A stretch of DNA of 22,657 nucleotides from a virus. A model generated the notes under the pieces. It did not search any database. It was not told the DNA's origin and saw only the letters and a list, made by a program, of their open reading frames with translations. The stretch spans positions 1 through 22,657 of the IMG/VR virus record IMGVR_UViG_3300028844_003251; one strand, written 5' to 3'. A program made the position numbers and the translations under genes. The first letter of the stretch is position 1; every line of letters begins with the position of its first letter. Shown here piece by piece: positions 7,147 through 15,055 of this stretch.

Positions 7147-8760
7147 ATGGATAAATTATATGCGATATTTCTCACCTTACTTTTGGCATCTTGTGGTGGC
7201 GGTGGGACTGGGTCAGTTGTACTTGTACCTGAATCACAATCAACTACTCCACCTGCATCTCCTTCTTATTGGTTATATGGTAAAGCTATAGATGGTTATA
7301 TAGACGGTGCTACTGTATTCATTGACTTTAATTGGAACTTAGTTCAGGACGATGGTGAGCCTACTGCTCTAACTGACTCTGAAGGTACATACTTCTTTAC
7401 TAATGATAACGGTGAGTTTAATAGTATAAATAATATAACAACTTCTTGTGCAAGATCGAGACCAGTTGTTGTAAACGTACCTGTAGGTGCTACAGATACA
7501 ACCCGAGGATATATTGATACAGCTTTTGATATGTATCTTATACCAACAGAGAAGGGTAGTGATGTACTTACTAGTATTCCTTCTCGAGGAAACATATCAC
7601 CCTTCACTGGAATATTCCTGGAGTATATAAATGAAGCGAAACAAAATTATAATAATGTCTCGATCAGTGTGGCGCAAGGTTGTGGAGATGATGCCAACAA
7701 CATCGCAGACTTTGTCTTTTCTAAAACAGATGATTTCGAGCTTGACCTCTATAACAATTATGGTATTACTTTCGATGACCTTTATTCTGATTTCATTGCT
7801 AGTGATAATGCTGAATGGATTAGCCGCGCTGAAACTATCGTTGACTTCCTCCAACTCTTAGACCCTTTACGAACTGACCTTGATACTGTACTTGAGAATA
7901 TGGTTGGTGAAGCTATGCCAAGTTCATTATATATCTCAGATACTGCAATAGGTCAGGTTATAGATAACGCGGAGCTAAACGCGCTGGCCTTTAATATGCG
8001 CGCTCACTTCACAGGAGCAGATATAGGTGGATGGTCTAATTATTTCTTCCTTGAGACGTCTGAAACTACTTTAAATAGAAGTGATGGTTCTTTAGGTAGT
8101 GGTTATGCACCTACTTACGCTAACTTAAAACAGCATGCTACTAAGTATAGAGCTGATATTGGTGGTGTTAGTACATCAGCGGTTATTGACTATAACACAA
8201 GCTATACTATAAGAGAAGAAATTATAGATGGTATATGTGCTAATGACTATACTCTTAAATATATGAAAGAAGATGAAACTTATATAACTGAGTATCATAT
8301 ATCACATCATAATGGCCTTAATTATGAAGCCTATTGTTCTATTGCTGATCTTCCTACTAACGTAACCGTAGAATATACACAAAAGAAAGATAATAGAAAC
8401 GATCACTATAGCTTTAGTATTAGTGTAGACCCCAGTGTCTCCCAAATTGTCCCTAACGTACCCGTTACTTATTCGGACATTGATTACAATGGTACACTTG
8501 GTACAATTCAAGGCATAGTGCTTACATACGATGAGGCTGATAGCTATCAATCAATATTACAATCAAATGAATTTATTGCTCTTGGACGTACATTAATAGA
8601 TGGAGTTAATATTATTGAGAAAGCATACTTTGTGTATCCTACTTATACGCAATGTATACATAGAACATTTGATGGAACTGACTGGGTCACAGTTGACTCA
8701 GGGACTACGAACGCCTACAATAACTGTAGAGAGTTTATAACTAATTTTTACGGAGAATAA
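7147..8760 (+). CDS. Large predicted surface lipoprotein
   Basis: A 537-residue protein with a type II signal peptide: residues 1-15 end in the lipobox LLAS followed by Cys16, then GGGG. It should be lipidated and anchored in the host envelope. Residues 17-40 form a Ser/Thr/Pro linker. Residues 42-90 have a beta-sandwich-like segment (GKAIDGYIDGATVFIDFNWN, then DDGEP and a GTYFF strand) of the type seen in secreted marine bacterial proteins, with a DxNxN..DDGE calcium-loop look (Asp60, Asn62, Asn64, Asp68, Asp69, Glu71). The rest has no motif I recognise and few cysteines. The Shine-Dalgarno is weak (TGAG region). Phage lipoproteins are known to block superinfection (for example T5 Llp), but this one is far larger, so a role in exclusion or surface change is inference. 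It could also be acquired from the host. Confidence 0.8.
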   Translation: MDKLYAIFLTLLLASCGGGGTGSVVLVPESQSTTPPASPSYWLYGKAIDGYIDGATVFIDFNWNLVQDDGEPTALTDSEGTYFFTNDNGEFNSINNITTSCARSRPVVVNVPVGATDTTRGYIDTAFDMYLIPTEKGSDVLTSIPSRGNISPFTGIFLEYINEAKQNYNNVSISVAQGCGDDANNIADFVFSKTDDFELDLYNNYGITFDDLYSDFIASDNAEWISRAETIVDFLQLLDPLRTDLDTVLENMVGEAMPSSLYISDTAIGQVIDNAELNALAFNMRAHFTGADIGGWSNYFFLETSETTLNRSDGSLGSGYAPTYANLKQHATKYRADIGGVSTSAVIDYNTSYTIREEIIDGICANDYTLKYMKEDETYITEYHISHHNGLNYEAYCSIADLPTNVTVEYTQKKDNRNDHYSFSISVDPSVSQIVPNVPVTYSDIDYNGTLGTIQGIVLTYDEADSYQSILQSNEFIALGRTLIDGVNIIEKAYFVYPTYTQCIHRTFDGTDWVTVDSGTTNAYNNCREFITNFYGE

Positions 8761-8761
8761 T

Positions 8762-8971
8762 ATGAGCGTACATGCACATGAAATAAAAGCAGAAGGTATC
8801 TTAGATGAACTTTATGAGTTAGATCAAGCTAATGATCTTAAGCTAGATCAAAGAATAAATGAATACGGCATTGAACATGGTCTTCATGCTGATGATGATA
8901 GAGATACTATCATTCACGGCATTGCCGAAGAAGAGATAGAACTCTGGATGGAACGCGCAGATTGCGTATAG
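8762..8971 (+). CDS. Small acidic hypothetical protein
   Basis: A 69-residue, strongly acidic, probably helical protein (MSVHAHEIKAEGILDEL at the start). I do not recognise a domain. The start ATG 8762 has GGAG (8752-8755) 6 bases upstream, located in the last codons of the lipoprotein gene, so it follows directly in the same transcript. Its end overlaps the next reading frame by 10 bases. Real-gene status is supported by the ribosome site, codon use like its neighbours, and tight packing. Confidence 0.75.
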   Translation: MSVHAHEIKAEGILDELYELDQANDLKLDQRINEYGIEHGLHADDDRDTIIHGIAEEEIELWMERADCV

Positions 8972-9156
8972 TCGAATACGCTAACGAAAACGGGATAATA
9001 TTGCTTGATAGATCTCCTGACGGGATCAAAAGGTATATTATTGAAAGTCAAATAAGCACTAGAGTATTTAATTCCCTATGGTATACTTTAGATCAAGTTA
9101 AGGATATTTTAAATGGCAAAGACAGTAACAAAGAAGGGGTTCATCGCCTTCTGTAA
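8962..9156 (+). CDS. Small hypothetical protein, TTG start, overlaps both neighbours
   Basis: A 64-residue frame starting at TTG 8962; no ATG lies between the upstream in-frame stop and this codon. GGA (8950-8952) gives only a weak ribosome site at 9 bases. The sequence (RIVEYANENGIILLDRSPDG, then a YTLDQVKDILNG helix) looks protein-like. It fills an otherwise empty interval of about 140 bases between two well-supported genes, overlapping the first by 10 and the second by 44 bases. No function is recognised. The long 3' overlap and weak start keep the confidence moderate. Confidence 0.5.
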   Translation: MRIVEYANENGIILLDRSPDGIKRYIIESQISTRVFNSLWYTLDQVKDILNGKDSNKEGVHRLL

Positions 9157-9724
9157 TTATTTATTACCAGCTGTTAAAGATGGCCATATCGGTGATAAAG
9201 AATGGGCAAGAGCAGCTATGCTTGCATTTGGTGATTTACCTTCTATACCTTCTGGACTAGTATCAAAGAAGTTATTATGGACGCATAAACCTACTGGACG
9301 AACATATAGAAAGTCTAAAGTAACGCATGAGCACTTTAAGACAAGAACGAAGACATGTAGAGAGATTGTAGGCGTATATTTAAGAGAAGAATTAACTCAG
9401 GAAATATTAAATGATATTATTGAGGAAGGTCGTAAGGTACATTTCGTAGAAGAGTATGAGAATATTATACTAAGACCTTATCAGCAAGATGAGTCAATTG
9501 AAGATTGGCAAATTGAGTATGCTAATGCTGGTATTGAGCTTGTTAAAGATCCAGGTACATTTGGGCATAAGTTGTACTATTATGAAATAGATACTATAAT
9601 GTATGCAGATAAACACGAAGCAGCAAAGAAACATATATGCAATGCTTCAACAGTTGTAAACAGAAGCAGGTCAGATAAGTGGCCAACATGGAGTGAATTT
9701 AAATATGATTTCAAGTCCGAATAA
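9113..9724 (+). CDS. Unknown protein with possible C-terminal DNA-binding motif
   Basis: A 203-residue protein; the start ATG 9113 has AAGGA (9100-9104) at 8 bases. Residues 50-75 are basic and His-rich (LVSKKLLWTHKPTGRTYRKS, then KVTHEHF), and residues 168-195 (HEAAKKHICNASTVVNRSRS, then DKWPTW) resemble the helix-turn-helix of NUMOD/IENR1 modules that end many homing endonucleases. No HNH or GIY-YIG catalytic centre is convincing, so I do not call it a nuclease. It overlaps the following gene by about 20 bases. It could be a DNA-binding accessory or a degenerate mobile nuclease; the HTH comparison is from memory. Confidence 0.7.
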   Translation: MAKTVTKKGFIAFCNYLLPAVKDGHIGDKEWARAAMLAFGDLPSIPSGLVSKKLLWTHKPTGRTYRKSKVTHEHFKTRTKTCREIVGVYLREELTQEILNDIIEEGRKVHFVEEYENIILRPYQQDESIEDWQIEYANAGIELVKDPGTFGHKLYYYEIDTIMYADKHEAAKKHICNASTVVNRSRSDKWPTWSEFKYDFKSE

Positions 9725-10913
9725 ACATATGGAGCATTTGGAAGACAACGTTATTAATAACGGGGTTACTGGTGCACGTGAATCAATTAAGTTTCTGCAA
9801 TCATTACGTAATATGCTAAGCGGTGACTCTAACCAAGCAGTTAATACTACTGTTAAATGGGACGGTGCACCAGCTATTATTGTAGGTAGGAAAGAAGGTA
9901 AGCTTTTTGTTGCTACTAAATCCTATTTTAGTAAAAACTCAAAGTATTATCAGACTGTTAAAGATATTGAGAGTGCTGATATACCGGAAGATCTTAAATA
10001 TAAACTTAATGCTTGTTTATATTACCTTAAAGACTTAAATGTCGGTGATAAGGTATTACAAGGTGATTTATTATTCACTGCTAAGGATATACAAACAACT
10101 ACTATTGATGGTGAAGAGATGTTATTATTTCACCCTAATACTATTGTGTACGCAGTACCTAAAAAATCTGCGCTAGGTAAACAAATATTAGCTAATGCAC
10201 TAGGTGTAGTTTGGCATACTGTATATGCTGGTACTACTATGACTGGTCATGAAACGTCTTATGACTTTAATATCAATATGATTAATAAACTAGATAAAGT
10301 ATTTCAGATTGATGCTAATTATAAAGATGTATCAGGTACAGCTACGTTTACTAAAGAAGAGAATAAAGAAGTAACTAAGGTACTCTCTGATGCTGGCAAG
10401 GTGTTTAAAAAGATAGACTCTAAGTTACTTAATAATATATCTCTAGATAAGCATTGCGTCAGTATGATTAAGATACATTATAACTTAATGGTACGTGATG
10501 GTAATATTGTTACTGATAGTCGTAAGCATGTTAACTCCTTGCAAAGGTTCTTAAAAGAAAGAGCTGCGAAAGAAATTAATGCTCTTAAGACTGATAAAGG
10601 CAAAGAGAAGAAAGAAGCTACTTTAGCTAATGTTATGTTTCTTGCTACTTGTTCTCCTATGAAGTTACAGCCTATCTTTGAGTTGCAAAAACTCTTAGTT
10701 GATGCTAAACTACTTATTATTAAGAAGCTGAATAATGCTGCTAAGCTTAAAACGTTTCTTAAGACTACTACGGGCTATAAAATGACCGGAGAAGAAGGAT
10801 ATGTTGCTGTGAGTAATGGCAACGCTGTTAAACTAGTAGATAGGCTAGAGTTTAGTTACGCTAACTTCTCAGATACTATTATTAAAGGATGGAATAATGA
10901 CACAAGAGATTAA
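9705..10913 (+). CDS. Ligase-like nucleotidyltransferase (DUF6267-type)
   Basis: A 402-residue protein recalled as a conserved family in marine T4-like phages (annotated DUF6267). The sequence shows a KWDG motif (Lys51, VKWDGAPAIIVG), which fits motif I KxDG of covalent nucleotidyltransferases (DNA/RNA ligases, capping enzymes). A QGDLLF strand follows (motif III position), then near the end EEGYVAV (motif IV, EGxV) and a Lys in NAVKLVDRLEF (motif V). This suggests lysyl-AMP chemistry, so an RNA or DNA ligase or related enzyme is plausible; activity is inferred. I chose ATG 9705 (protein begins MISSPNKHMEHLED) over GTG 9693 because the family starts near NKHMEHLED and GGAG (9690-9693) lies 11 bases before 9705. 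It overlaps the next gene by 17 bases. Confidence 0.8.
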   Translation: MISSPNKHMEHLEDNVINNGVTGARESIKFLQSLRNMLSGDSNQAVNTTVKWDGAPAIIVGRKEGKLFVATKSYFSKNSKYYQTVKDIESADIPEDLKYKLNACLYYLKDLNVGDKVLQGDLLFTAKDIQTTTIDGEEMLLFHPNTIVYAVPKKSALGKQILANALGVVWHTVYAGTTMTGHETSYDFNINMINKLDKVFQIDANYKDVSGTATFTKEENKEVTKVLSDAGKVFKKIDSKLLNNISLDKHCVSMIKIHYNLMVRDGNIVTDSRKHVNSLQRFLKERAAKEINALKTDKGKEKKEATLANVMFLATCSPMKLQPIFELQKLLVDAKLLIIKKLNNAAKLKTFLKTTTGYKMTGEEGYVAVSNGNAVKLVDRLEFSYANFSDTIIKGWNNDTRD

Positions 10914-11256
10914 CCTAAGCAATGAACAATCAGTTGACTTTGTTAAGAAGGCTATAACAGCTACTACTATAAACTGGTCTGTTGTTGAAAAATGGGTTAA
11001 AGAACTCAAGTATAATAGTGCTGACGAAATGGTGTTTGATTACGCTCTTAACCCTGATTTAGTATACGGAAGAGGAGTTAATAAATCTATTAGCCATAGA
11101 GGTATACGTATTAACTTAGAGAAGATGCTCTTCTGTGGTATTAGTAGTGCTGACGAAATGATTACTGCTGGACTTAAATTAACTAAGCTTCAACGTAAGC
11201 AAATAGAAGAAGCTAAAGAAGAATCAGAAGATTGGGAACAAATAACTGGACTTTAA
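10897..11256 (+). CDS. Hypothetical protein, 119 residues
   Basis: I do not recognise this protein. It begins MTQEINLSNEQSVDFVKKAI and is mixed helical, with an internal echo: SADEMVFDYAL (about residues 41-51) and SADEMITAGL (about 83-92) share SADEM after a short hydrophobic turn, possibly two related repeats. The C-terminus is acidic (EEAKEESEDWEQ). The start ATG has AAGGA (10885-10889) at 7 bases inside the ligase-like gene, so translation is coupled to it. It lies between the two nucleotidyltransferase genes and could be a partner of either (inference). Confidence 0.75.
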   Translation: MTQEINLSNEQSVDFVKKAITATTINWSVVEKWVKELKYNSADEMVFDYALNPDLVYGRGVNKSISHRGIRINLEKMLFCGISSADEMITAGLKLTKLQRKQIEEAKEESEDWEQITGL

Positions 11257-11279
11257 GTATGTTTGACGTTATAATAAAG

Positions 11280-11286
11280 CTAAATA
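11280..11286 (+). promoter_or_regulatory. Late-type promoter motif CTAAATA
   Basis: CTAAATA, the variant late -10 element of marine T4-like phages, lies in a 75-base intergenic gap 45 bases before the modular nucleotidyltransferase fusion at 11332. A TTGACG (11263-11268) lies upstream but has no -10 at 16-18 bases, so a sigma70 reading is poor. Confidence 0.45.
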
Positions 11287-11331
11287 TACGGGAGACAGGT
11301 AAGGTTAAACACAAACCCTGGAAACAAAATT

Positions 11332-13878
11332 ATGAAGAAGCCATTAAAAGATAAAAATTCAACTACTGCATCGGGTAAACCTAAAGACGAAATAGTTCTC
11401 AACCCTGCACATGTGACCAAAAAGTCTTTCTCCGAAGCAACGACCGATACCGCAGTCGTGACGTTTGGTAGGATGAATCCTCCTACAGTAGGACATCTAG
11501 CCTTAGTTGAAAAAATGCTCTCCATATCCCTAAACGAAAGGGCACAGCCATTAATCTTCCTGTCTCACTCTTACGACCCTAAAAAGAATCCACTCGCATA
11601 CGAAGAAAAGCTATCATTAGTTAAGCAGGCTTTTGGTGAGGAATTTGTAGCAGAATCAGACGCAAGAAATATGTTCGATATGCTTAAGGAAGTTAATCAA
11701 AGATTTAATAACGTTATTATTGTTGTAGGCGAAGATAGAATAAAAGACCTAGAACGAATAACATCTACCTATAATGGTAAAGACTTTCATTACGAGAGTA
11801 TGAAAGTAGTCAATGCTGGTCTACGTGATCCAGATGCAGAAGGCATAGAAGGTATGTCAGCATCTAAGATGCGAGAGCTAGCCGTAGAAGGCAATTTAAC
11901 AGAATTTAGAGAAGGTCTTCCTTCACAGCTTCATGCGTCAGCAGAAGTTATTATAAATATGATAAGAGAGGGAATGAACTTGTCAGAAGAACTAAACAAA
12001 ATATTCGAAACTTACCTAGATGAGGCGGGCGTATTGTCCGTGGCGGGCCGAAGAAAAAAGGCTATAGCAGCCAGGAAATATAAATCCAGGCTAAAGATCG
12101 CAAGAAAGAGAGTACAAAGACGTATTGCTCTTAATCCTAGGTTAAAGAAAAGAACAGCTCGTGCTTCAATTAGAATCATGAGAAATCGTCTGGCTGGCGG
12201 TAGAGGTAAATCATACTCTAAATTATCAGCTCAAGAAAAATCTAGTATTGATCGTAGGGTAAGGATGAGAAAGAACATCGTTACTAAACTCTCAACAAGG
12301 TTACTACCACAAACAAGAAGAAAAGAATTCTCTAGATTTAAATCATTCAGAGAAGCTGCAGACCATATTAATTCAAATTTTGAAAGCATGTTAAATGAAG
12401 GTGCTGGTCTTTGGCATAACATCCATAAGAAAAGAGAAGAAGGCAGACCAATGCGTAAGCCTGGTTCTAAGGGTGCACCAACTAAGCAAGATTTTAAAGA
12501 CGCATCTGAATCATACACAGGTATGAGCGGACCTGCATATGGAAGACCTTCTGGTGGTTATACAGGTGATAAAGTAGTTCATGGTCAAAAAGGCTATAAA
12601 GAATATATGGCTTATGCTAAAAAGAGAAAAGCAGAACTCGCTGATAAGAAAGCTAAAAAAAATGATTCAACTGCTCAAGCCCATGGCGATCAATTAGAGC
12701 ATGGTGAAGTAATCACTCATGAGTCATATCAGTTATCTGAAAAAGCACTGCAATCATTAATAGCTAAAGCTGAAAAAACTGAGATGTCAATCAGCTCTAT
12801 TATAGAATATTATATAGATGGTGTGCTTAGTCATAAGTCAGAAGAAGAAGGTACATTTGAGCAAGCTGGTTTTAAAAGAGTAAATGAAGCCATTGCTAAA
12901 GGTAAAACAAATGCTGATGCTCTATTTGAATTAAATAGACATGGTGTTCCAAAAGATGCAACCAAAGCAGAACTTAAAAAGATTCGTTCTACAGGTTCTC
13001 CAGGTGCTAAAAAATTAGCGCATTGGAAACTAAACATGCATCATAATGAATCCTATTCAGGTGAGCCAGAGCATATTATTCAGCAAGCTAAAAGCGATCA
13101 AGAGAACGATAGATCTGAAAGACTAAAGAAGAAGAAGTCTCCTGCTAACCCTAATGTAAGATCTAATCCTAATATGTCCATCAAAGAAGGTGGAGATGCT
13201 AAAGACTATATTGAAGTTAAAGGCGGTAAGATGTCTAAAGCTGAAGTAGCTAAGCTTGTTAAGTCACGTAAAAAAGAGATGACTGAGACAGCTGGTGAAA
13301 TGGGTACTGATGCATTAAGAAAAAGATACGAAATGGATACACCTGGGCAAACATCTCATAGTAAATATGAAGTAGCTGTTGATGGTGTACCTGGTAAAGA
13401 CGGTATTCATAAACCGCGTATAAGCACATTTAAAGAGTCACTTGAGCTTTCAGAAGCTGATAAAATGTGTTCTGATAAATGCTGTGGTGCAGATGTTAAG
13501 TCAGAAGATTGCAAATGTGCGCCTGATTGTAAGCATTGTGATTGTAATGCTGTTAGTGAAGCTGTATTTGATGCTGAGACTCCAAAGAAAGGTATTCAAA
13601 GAACAAGACAACATCTTAGCTTTAAATCTAGCAAGCCTAAAGTATATAAGTTAAGACAAAAACAAGACCTCTATAAGAAAGATGATTCTCAAGCTGATAA
13701 AGAAAAGAAGTCAGAATCAGATAGACGTTATCCAGAATGGGTTTATAAACAAGACAAGAAAAAGAAAACATCAACCGGCACACCAACACGTCAGCCTACT
13801 AAAAAAGATGCCTATAAAAAGGATGGAGATAGAGCAGACAAATACGGTGGCGATAATCATCCAATAACAAAGCATTAA
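11332..13878 (+). CDS. Giant modular protein: HxGH nucleotidyltransferase fused to basic, Cys-rich and phage-specific modules
   Basis: An 848-residue multi-domain protein. Residues about 40-215 form a cytidylyltransferase/NMN-adenylyltransferase-like domain: GRMNPPTVGH (46-55, the HxGH-type motif with Thr in place of the first His) and SASKMR (176-181, the ISxTxxR-type motif). Residues 238-345 are strongly basic. Residues 356-385 carry GLWHNIHKKREEGRPMRKPG plus SKGAPT, a module I recall in many marine phage proteins. Residues 543-571 carry a second such module (ATKAELKKIRSTG, AHWKLNMHH). Residues 713-738 hold eight cysteines (CxxxCC, CxC, CxxCxC), a likely metal cluster. The C-terminus is Lys-rich. 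The start ATG has only a weak ribosome site; an in-frame stop at 11281 excludes a much earlier start. It may be a packaged virion or prohead-core-like protein with an NAD/nucleotide activity; the combination is unresolved. Confidence 0.8.
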   Translation: MKKPLKDKNSTTASGKPKDEIVLNPAHVTKKSFSEATTDTAVVTFGRMNPPTVGHLALVEKMLSISLNERAQPLIFLSHSYDPKKNPLAYEEKLSLVKQAFGEEFVAESDARNMFDMLKEVNQRFNNVIIVVGEDRIKDLERITSTYNGKDFHYESMKVVNAGLRDPDAEGIEGMSASKMRELAVEGNLTEFREGLPSQLHASAEVIINMIREGMNLSEELNKIFETYLDEAGVLSVAGRRKKAIAARKYKSRLKIARKRVQRRIALNPRLKKRTARASIRIMRNRLAGGRGKSYSKLSAQEKSSIDRRVRMRKNIVTKLSTRLLPQTRRKEFSRFKSFREAADHINSNFESMLNEGAGLWHNIHKKREEGRPMRKPGSKGAPTKQDFKDASESYTGMSGPAYGRPSGGYTGDKVVHGQKGYKEYMAYAKKRKAELADKKAKKNDSTAQAHGDQLEHGEVITHESYQLSEKALQSLIAKAEKTEMSISSIIEYYIDGVLSHKSEEEGTFEQAGFKRVNEAIAKGKTNADALFELNRHGVPKDATKAELKKIRSTGSPGAKKLAHWKLNMHHNESYSGEPEHIIQQAKSDQENDRSERLKKKKSPANPNVRSNPNMSIKEGGDAKDYIEVKGGKMSKAEVAKLVKSRKKEMTETAGEMGTDALRKRYEMDTPGQTSHSKYEVAVDGVPGKDGIHKPRISTFKESLELSEADKMCSDKCCGADVKSEDCKCAPDCKHCDCNAVSEAVFDAETPKKGIQRTRQHLSFKSSKPKVYKLRQKQDLYKKDDSQADKEKKSESDRRYPEWVYKQDKKKKTSTGTPTRQPTKKDAYKKDGDRADKYGGDNHPITKH

Positions 13879-13889
13879 TACTAATCAGT

Positions 13890-14834
13890 ATGATGTATGA
13901 TGAGTTGTATTACTTCGATGGATGTTCCTACATGCATGGTCATGATAAAGAAAGTATAATATCACCCTGGCTTGATGTAATTAACCCTCAAGTAGAAAAA
14001 GACGGTAACTATAATAAGTCTTGCATGCCACATGACCGTAGCAATCGCTGCAATGTTTATAGAAAAAAACCATACTATAACCAGTCATTAGTTGCTAAAA
14101 GCAACCCTGAAATATTCAATGACTTTATGTCAACATTACCTAAGCTTATTGAGGCTAATAACGTTAGCGTTATAATACAATGGTCACACTCAGAACGTAC
14201 TGCACAAAATAAAAACCAAGGGTTTCTAAACGTAAGATCAACGGATAAATTTGAGCCTGAATATTGGTGGGTTGGTGTAGCAAGAACAGTTGAGTATATG
14301 TATAAAGTTCAAGAACTATGCAAGAAACATAACCTTAATTATTCATTTATTACTACAGAGCATCCAGCTATATTTAAGCTTGTTGAAAAATATGGTATTG
14401 ATAAGTATACCGAGCAATTAGAAAAAATGGATGAAAAGTATATATTCAATTGGCCTCTAAGGAATTTAGAGAACTTTGATCTTAATATTGATACGAAAGA
14501 AAAAGCTCTTCTCTTATGGGGATGCACAAGTTTACATATTTCATGGTATAAAGCGTTTAATGAAGAGGTTGCACCTGATTTTAAACATCTAGGTGATAAT
14601 GCTAGACGAAGATTTGGCATACAAGTTTGTGATTGGATTGCTGATAGAGATAAAGATCTATCATATTGGATTGATGAAAGCAATAACTGTAACAAAAATT
14701 ATTTCTATAATTTAAAAGCTTGGCTAGATAATTATTGGGACGGTAATGCTACACATTGGGTAGAAAAACAGCTACGAGAAATACTTCTTGAAACTGAAAT
14801 TAAGCCTAATGCTGACTACATTTATGAGAGCTAA
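13890..14834 (+). CDS. SGNH/GDSL hydrolase-like protein
   Basis: A 314-residue protein. The N-terminus (YYFDGCSYMHG) fits SGNH block I with Ser13 as candidate nucleophile (GCS in place of GDS). A strand IIQWSHSERTA (95-105) resembles the block III region seen in phage members. Near residue 230, DFKHLGDNARRR supplies a DxxH pair (Asp230, His233) as in block V. The expected reaction is ester or O-acyl hydrolysis, for example deacetylation of surface sugars, but this is inference. No ribosome site is clear; ATG 13890, 13893 and 13899 are all possible. It lies 11 bases after the modular nucleotidyltransferase gene. A second SGNH-like gene follows at 15374. Confidence 0.6.
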   Translation: MMYDELYYFDGCSYMHGHDKESIISPWLDVINPQVEKDGNYNKSCMPHDRSNRCNVYRKKPYYNQSLVAKSNPEIFNDFMSTLPKLIEANNVSVIIQWSHSERTAQNKNQGFLNVRSTDKFEPEYWWVGVARTVEYMYKVQELCKKHNLNYSFITTEHPAIFKLVEKYGIDKYTEQLEKMDEKYIFNWPLRNLENFDLNIDTKEKALLLWGCTSLHISWYKAFNEEVAPDFKHLGDNARRRFGIQVCDWIADRDKDLSYWIDESNNCNKNYFYNLKAWLDNYWDGNATHWVEKQLREILLETEIKPNADYIYES

Positions 14835-14838
14835 TTAG

Positions 14839-14850
14839 CTAAATAAATAA
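14839..14850 (+). promoter_or_regulatory. Late-type promoter motif CTAAATAAATAA
   Basis: Two overlapping late -10-like elements (CTAAATA and ATAAATA) sit just after the SGNH-like stop and 14 bases before the small membrane protein gene. The distance is short: a start about 7 bases downstream would leave the GGAGG at the transcript's 5' edge. Confidence 0.4.
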
Positions 14851-14863
14851 AACGGAGGTCCTT

Positions 14864-15055
14864 ATGGATTTTTTAAATATTGGTAAAAGCTGGATTATGG
14901 CGAGATGGTCAGAAAGAACATCTTGGGATGGTGGAGTTATTATTGGTCTATCATTGGCATGGATTATATTCGGTGGCATGATTGACTGGGTAGCTTGGAT
15001 AGCCCTTGCTTATGGTATTTTTACATTCTGGAAAGAAGAAGGCTGGAAGAAGTAA
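14864..15055 (+). CDS. Small two-helix membrane protein
   Basis: A 63-residue protein with an excellent ribosome site (GGAGG, 14854-14858, 5 bases to ATG). Residues 1-22 are amphipathic and basic (ending RWSERTSWDGG). Two hydrophobic segments (about 24-40 and 43-57) are Trp-rich and likely span the inner membrane as a hairpin. The tail is charged (KEEGWKK). I recall similar SERTSWDGG small proteins in marine T4-like phages, with no known function. Its stop is directly followed by the next ATG. Holin-like activity is possible from size and topology but unsupported. Confidence 0.75.
   Translation: MDFLNIGKSWIMARWSERTSWDGGVIIGLSLAWIIFGGMIDWVAWIALAYGIFTFWKEEGWKK

Noticed and set aside
9693-9704. 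GTG start for the ligase-like protein
   Set aside because: No ribosome site before it; ATG 9705 fits the recalled family start better.
11263-11275. TTGACG close to TATAAT before the giant fusion gene
   Set aside because: The two boxes are adjacent, not 16-18 bases apart, so they cannot form a sigma70 promoter; the CTAAATA motif is the better candidate.
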